Assembly: GCA_009787445.1 (NCBI GenBank)
Contig: WRFX01000007.1
Location: 1-39,224, forward strand
DNA: 39,224 bases
Direction: 5' to 3'
DNA from: Chitinivibrionia bacterium
Lineage (GTDB): Bacteria; Fibrobacterota; Chitinivibrionia; Chitinivibrionales; Chitinivibrionaceae
Shown: one piece after another, positions 36,620 through 39,224 of the stretch
How the letters are laid out: the number at the start of each line of letters is the position of its first letter
Numbering within the stretch: position 1 is the first letter of the stretch
The notes under the pieces: generated by a model
Databases searched by the model: none
Told to the model about the DNA's origin: nothing
The model's input: only the letters and a program-made list of their open reading frames with translations
Position numbers and translations under genes: made by a program

Positions 36620-38674
36620 TCAATAATCTCCATAATTCTTGTTGTCGTCGTCAAACGGAATAACGTCTTCCGACGACTTTACGGCTTCGGTTACCGCAGT
36701 TTGCCTTATTGCGGTTTGCCTTGTTGCCGTTTGTCTCGTCGTATTTCTTACAGCGTCTTGCTTAACGGTGCCTTGCTTGCCCGTCGACGACGGATGATAA
36801 TCTATTGTCGCTACGGCGGGCTGTTTCATCGTCGTTTTGAATCGCAAACTTGTGGGCGCTTTATGCTGCTGTCTTGCCTGTTTTGCGGCTTCTCCGTCAA
36901 TAATTCCCACCAAATCGCCTACCAAATCGTTCATAGAAACCGCTTGCGAGTTCAACTCTTCGCTACTTGCCGCCAACTCTTCGCTTGAACTTGCGCTCGA
37001 CTGCGTTACTTGGTCCATATTTCCTATTGCGCCGCTAACTTGCGAAACGCCTCGCGCTTGTTCTTCGGTCGCGCTTGTAATTTCGGTAACAATCATCGCT
37101 ATTTTTCCCGACGATTCCGTAATTTTCGTAACCGCCGCCGCCGCTTCTTCCGCCAAAGTTACGCCCTGCTGACTACTTTTTTGCGAACCTTCAATTAAAT
37201 CGGCGGTTTTCTTTGCGCTTTCCGCGCTTCGTTGCGCTAAATTTCTAACTTCTTCGGCGACGACCGCAAATCCTTTGCCCGCTTCCCCTGCGCGAGCCGC
37301 TTCAACAGCCGCGTTAAGCGCGAGTAAGTTCGTTTGGAACGCAATTTCATCGATATCTTTAAGAATTTTTGCGGTTTCGTTACTTGATTTTTGAATGCCT
37401 ACAACCGCTTCCTGCAAACGAGTCATCGCTTCTTGGGTATTTTTTGCGCCGACTACGCTGTCTTGTACCAAAGCGTCGGCGTTTCGCGCATTGTCGGCGG
37501 TTTGTTTTGTCATAGACGTAATTTCGTTAAGCGACGCGGAAATCTCTTCCAAACTGCTTGCCTGTTCGCTCGCTCCCGCCGCAAGAGATTGCGCCGTGTT
37601 CGATATTTCTCCCGCCGCAGCCGTTACTTGGTCGCTTCCTTGCGAAAGTCCGTCTATCGCAAGCGAAATGGGTTTTACTATCGAGCGAGTGATTAAAACG
37701 CTCAAAATCATTCCTAAAATAATAGCCGCAAAAAGCAAAACGAAAGTCAAAATAAGTCCCAAATGAAGCGTCGCCGCCGCGCTGTGCGTTTTTTCCATAT
37801 TGTGGCTTATAACCTGTTCTATCAGAGTATCCACGACGGCGTTTAAATCTTGCATACGGGCGGTTTGTTTAACATACGCCCTGTAGCGCGAATCCTGTAT
37901 GCCTACAAATTCGCTTAACTGGGCAAAATACGCTTCGAGGTCCTTTTTCGCCTGCGCCATTCTTTTAGTCATTTCGCCGTGAAACGTTTGCGATTCGATA
38001 AGTTTTTCAGCCGCTTCTACGCATTGTTTTTCGTATCTATAAATTTCCGATTGTCCGGAAGTGTCTACCGTTTGCAAAAATTTATTTACGGCGACTCGCA
38101 AGCGCATAATGTCCGCGTATAATTCAAATATTACGTCGCGGTCTTCGCGAGACGTAGAGTTAATGCCTTTTGCCGCGTCGGCGCTAGCGTCGTTTCGCAG
38201 TTGATAAAGGTCTTCGGAAAGTTTTGCGCCAATGCCCGCAAACTGTCCTTCCAATTCGGTTTGTCTTGCTCCGAAAGCGAAAATCGAGTCGGAAATCGTT
38301 CTCAATTCTTTTTCAAAAGGTTCCATTTTGGTTAAAAGCGGCGGAATTTCGGCAAGGTCTTTTGCGCCGTCCAAAAGTTTTCGCATATCGACAAAATGTC
38401 CTTCTATGCTGTTAAAATAGGTTATGGCGGTTTTTGCCATTTCGGGATTGTCCGTAAATGTAAAATCGCGCAAAGGTACTCGTAGATTGCCCTTGTCGGA
38501 CAAAAGTTCCGACGTGAACTTGATTGCAGGCAACGCCTCGTCGGCAATATCTTCCGACGTTGAAGCCGCAGTTAGCATATTAAACGCCGCGACTCCTCCC
38601 AAAATAATGGTGATAAGCAGTAATGCCGCGGCGAGCGCCGTAACTTTCGCGCTCAATTTCAACTTGTTAAACAT
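36620..38674 (-). CDS. MCP11, chemoreceptor of the long-tail group
   Basis: 684 residues, RBS AAAGGAG. Closest in sensor domain to MCP6 ([25 protein letters not shown]-type segment); the motif reads [13 protein letters not shown]. Helix 2 leads to [19 protein letters not shown]. In the second methylation site [12 protein letters not shown] replaces [11 protein letters not shown]. The tail has [15 protein letters not shown] repeats and ends [13 protein letters not shown], pentapeptide NYGDY. Its leader (38675-38937) carries a CGGCAATAA...TTATTGCCG inverted repeat. First gene of the MCP11-MCP10 pair. Confidence 0.93.
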   Translation of the reverse strand: MFNKLKLSAKVTALAAALLLITIILGGVAAFNMLTAASTSEDIADEALPAIKFTSELLSDKGNLRVPLRDFTFTDNPEMAKTAITYFNSIEGHFVDMRKLLDGAKDLAEIPPLLTKMEPFEKELRTISDSIFAFGARQTELEGQFAGIGAKLSEDLYQLRNDASADAAKGINSTSREDRDVIFELYADIMRLRVAVNKFLQTVDTSGQSEIYRYEKQCVEAAEKLIESQTFHGEMTKRMAQAKKDLEAYFAQLSEFVGIQDSRYRAYVKQTARMQDLNAVVDTLIEQVISHNMEKTHSAAATLHLGLILTFVLLFAAIILGMILSVLITRSIVKPISLAIDGLSQGSDQVTAAAGEISNTAQSLAAGASEQASSLEEISASLNEITSMTKQTADNARNADALVQDSVVGAKNTQEAMTRLQEAVVGIQKSSNETAKILKDIDEIAFQTNLLALNAAVEAARAGEAGKGFAVVAEEVRNLAQRSAESAKKTADLIEGSQKSSQQGVTLAEEAAAAVTKITESSGKIAMIVTEITSATEEQARGVSQVSGAIGNMDQVTQSSASSSEELAASSEELNSQAVSMNDLVGDLVGIIDGEAAKQARQQHKAPTSLRFKTTMKQPAVATIDYHPSSTGKQGTVKQDAVRNTTRQTATRQTAIRQTAVTEAVKSSEDVIPFDDDNKNYGDY

Positions 38675-38811
38675 AACTTCACTCCTTTTAAGTAGTTAAA
38701 AAAAACAATTTATAACAATAAAATATTCGCACATTTGGAGTTCAGTATTTTTAAACGCCATTGTATAAAAATACAATTTTTTAGTAAAAACGTCGTAAAA
38801 ACGCTGTAAAA

Positions 38812-38834
38812 CGGCAATAAAATAATTATTGCCG
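38812..38834. repeat. Inverted repeat upstream of MCP11
   Basis: Perfect 9-base arms CGGCAATAA / TTATTGCCG with a 5-base spacer. It may be the terminator of MCP12 (TTTT follows on the minus strand) or an operator for MCP11; its AAAATAATTATT core resembles the upstream element of other receptor genes. Confidence 0.5.
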
Positions 38835-38937
38835 CAACAAAAACAAGTAAAAAATTAAATTTTTTGCAAAAATTTTGTAACATTTTTAAAAATTGCGAAA
38901 AAAGCGGGTAAAAATTAACGCAATTTATTAAAAAAAA

Positions 38938-39224
38938 TCAATAACTTCCGAAATCTTTATTGTCGTCGTCAAACGGAATAACGTTTTCGGGTTTTACCGC
39001 GTCCTGTTTTATAGTCGCCTGTTTTATAGTCGCTTGCTTTGTAGTCGGACTTACCGCGTCCTGTTTTATAGTCGCCTGTTTTCCCGTCGGTCTTACGGCG
39101 GATTGCACGGCGGTTTGCCTAATTGCTGTTTGCCTTATTGCGGTTTGTCGGACGGTCGCTTGTTTTGTCGTCGACGGATTATAAGAAATCGCCGCCATTT
39201 GTTTCGTATGCCTGCTTGAAGCCA
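38938..39224 (-). CDS. MCP12, C-terminal tail of a chemoreceptor cut by right edge
   Basis: The minus-strand frame is open to the window edge; only about 95 residues are visible and the start lies outside. Upstream of the first Met the frame reads ASSRHTKQ, matching the same position in MCP10 (LSRHTKT), so this is the tail of another receptor and not a separate small gene. It is made of Lys/Gln/Thr/Ala repeats ([29 protein letters not shown]) from a 15-base unit repeated several times, and ends [13 protein letters not shown] with pentapeptide DFGSY. It shows that the array continues beyond the window. Confidence 0.88.
   Translation of the reverse strand, partial: ASSRHTKQMAAISYNPSTTKQATVRQTAIRQTAIRQTAVQSAVRPTGKQATIKQDAVSPTTKQATIKQATIKQDAVKPENVIPFDDDNKDFGSY

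Noticed and set aside
12300-37330. Regularly spaced near-identical sequence as a CRISPR or mobile repeat
   Set aside because: The repeats are 2-3 kb apart and code for the receptor hairpin; they are paralogous coding sequence.

Overview
The window looks like the chromosome of an anaerobic Gram-negative bacterium. It is AT-rich between genes, uses AAGGAG-type ribosome binding sites and mostly TAA stops. The pointers to anaerobic life are a Tat-exported iron-sulfur aldo/keto reductase with polyferredoxin partners, two genes for the nickel-pincer cofactor, and a fused NfnAB-type ferredoxin:NADP oxidoreductase. The phylum cannot be fixed from sequence reading alone; a termite-gut or Fibrobacterota-like lineage would fit, but this is a low-confidence guess.

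Region 1 (1-5243, + strand). After the 5' end of an unknown divergent gene come an exported Tat lipoprotein aldo/keto reductase with two 4Fe-4S clusters, a NapH-like membrane polyferredoxin, a NapG-like ferredoxin, then larB and larC. The first three look like a membrane-to-periplasm electron path. larB/larC supply steps of nickel-pincer nucleotide synthesis; larA and larE are not in the window.

Region 2 (5226-9584, - strand). This is a broken restriction-modification gene (PD-(D/E)xK nuclease plus N6-adenine methylase plus specificity part). A three-gene PIN-domain toxin-antitoxin cassette sits inside it between two copies of a duplicated segment, each carrying a GC-rich palindromic repeat. 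A further one-base frameshift in an A7 tract separates the centre from the C-terminal part, and a third, inverted copy of the palindrome is read in frame in the C-terminal part.

Region 3 (9621-39224, - strand). NfnAB overlaps the stop codon of a chemoreceptor gene, which begins an array of twelve methyl-accepting chemotaxis proteins (MCP1-MCP12 here, left to right; eleven complete, one cut by the right edge). All are on the same strand. They share an N-terminal membrane anchor, a periplasmic all-helical domain of about 270 residues, a second membrane helix joined almost directly to the signalling hairpin (no room for a full HAMP domain), a flexible tail of variable length and, in ten of twelve, a terminal x-[FY]-x-x-Y pentapeptide of the kind that tethers CheR/CheB. 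Several units carry their own upstream element, RBS and related terminator hairpin; MCP7-MCP6 and MCP11-MCP10 are tight pairs. Small two-gene modules sit at four receptor junctions: DUF4160/DUF2442, an unknown 63/177-residue pair, an antitoxin/PIN pair, and, on the opposite strand, a small protein with a retropepsin-like protease. No chemotaxis kinase, adaptor, methylase or flagellar gene is present, and no rRNA, tRNA or CRISPR was recognised.
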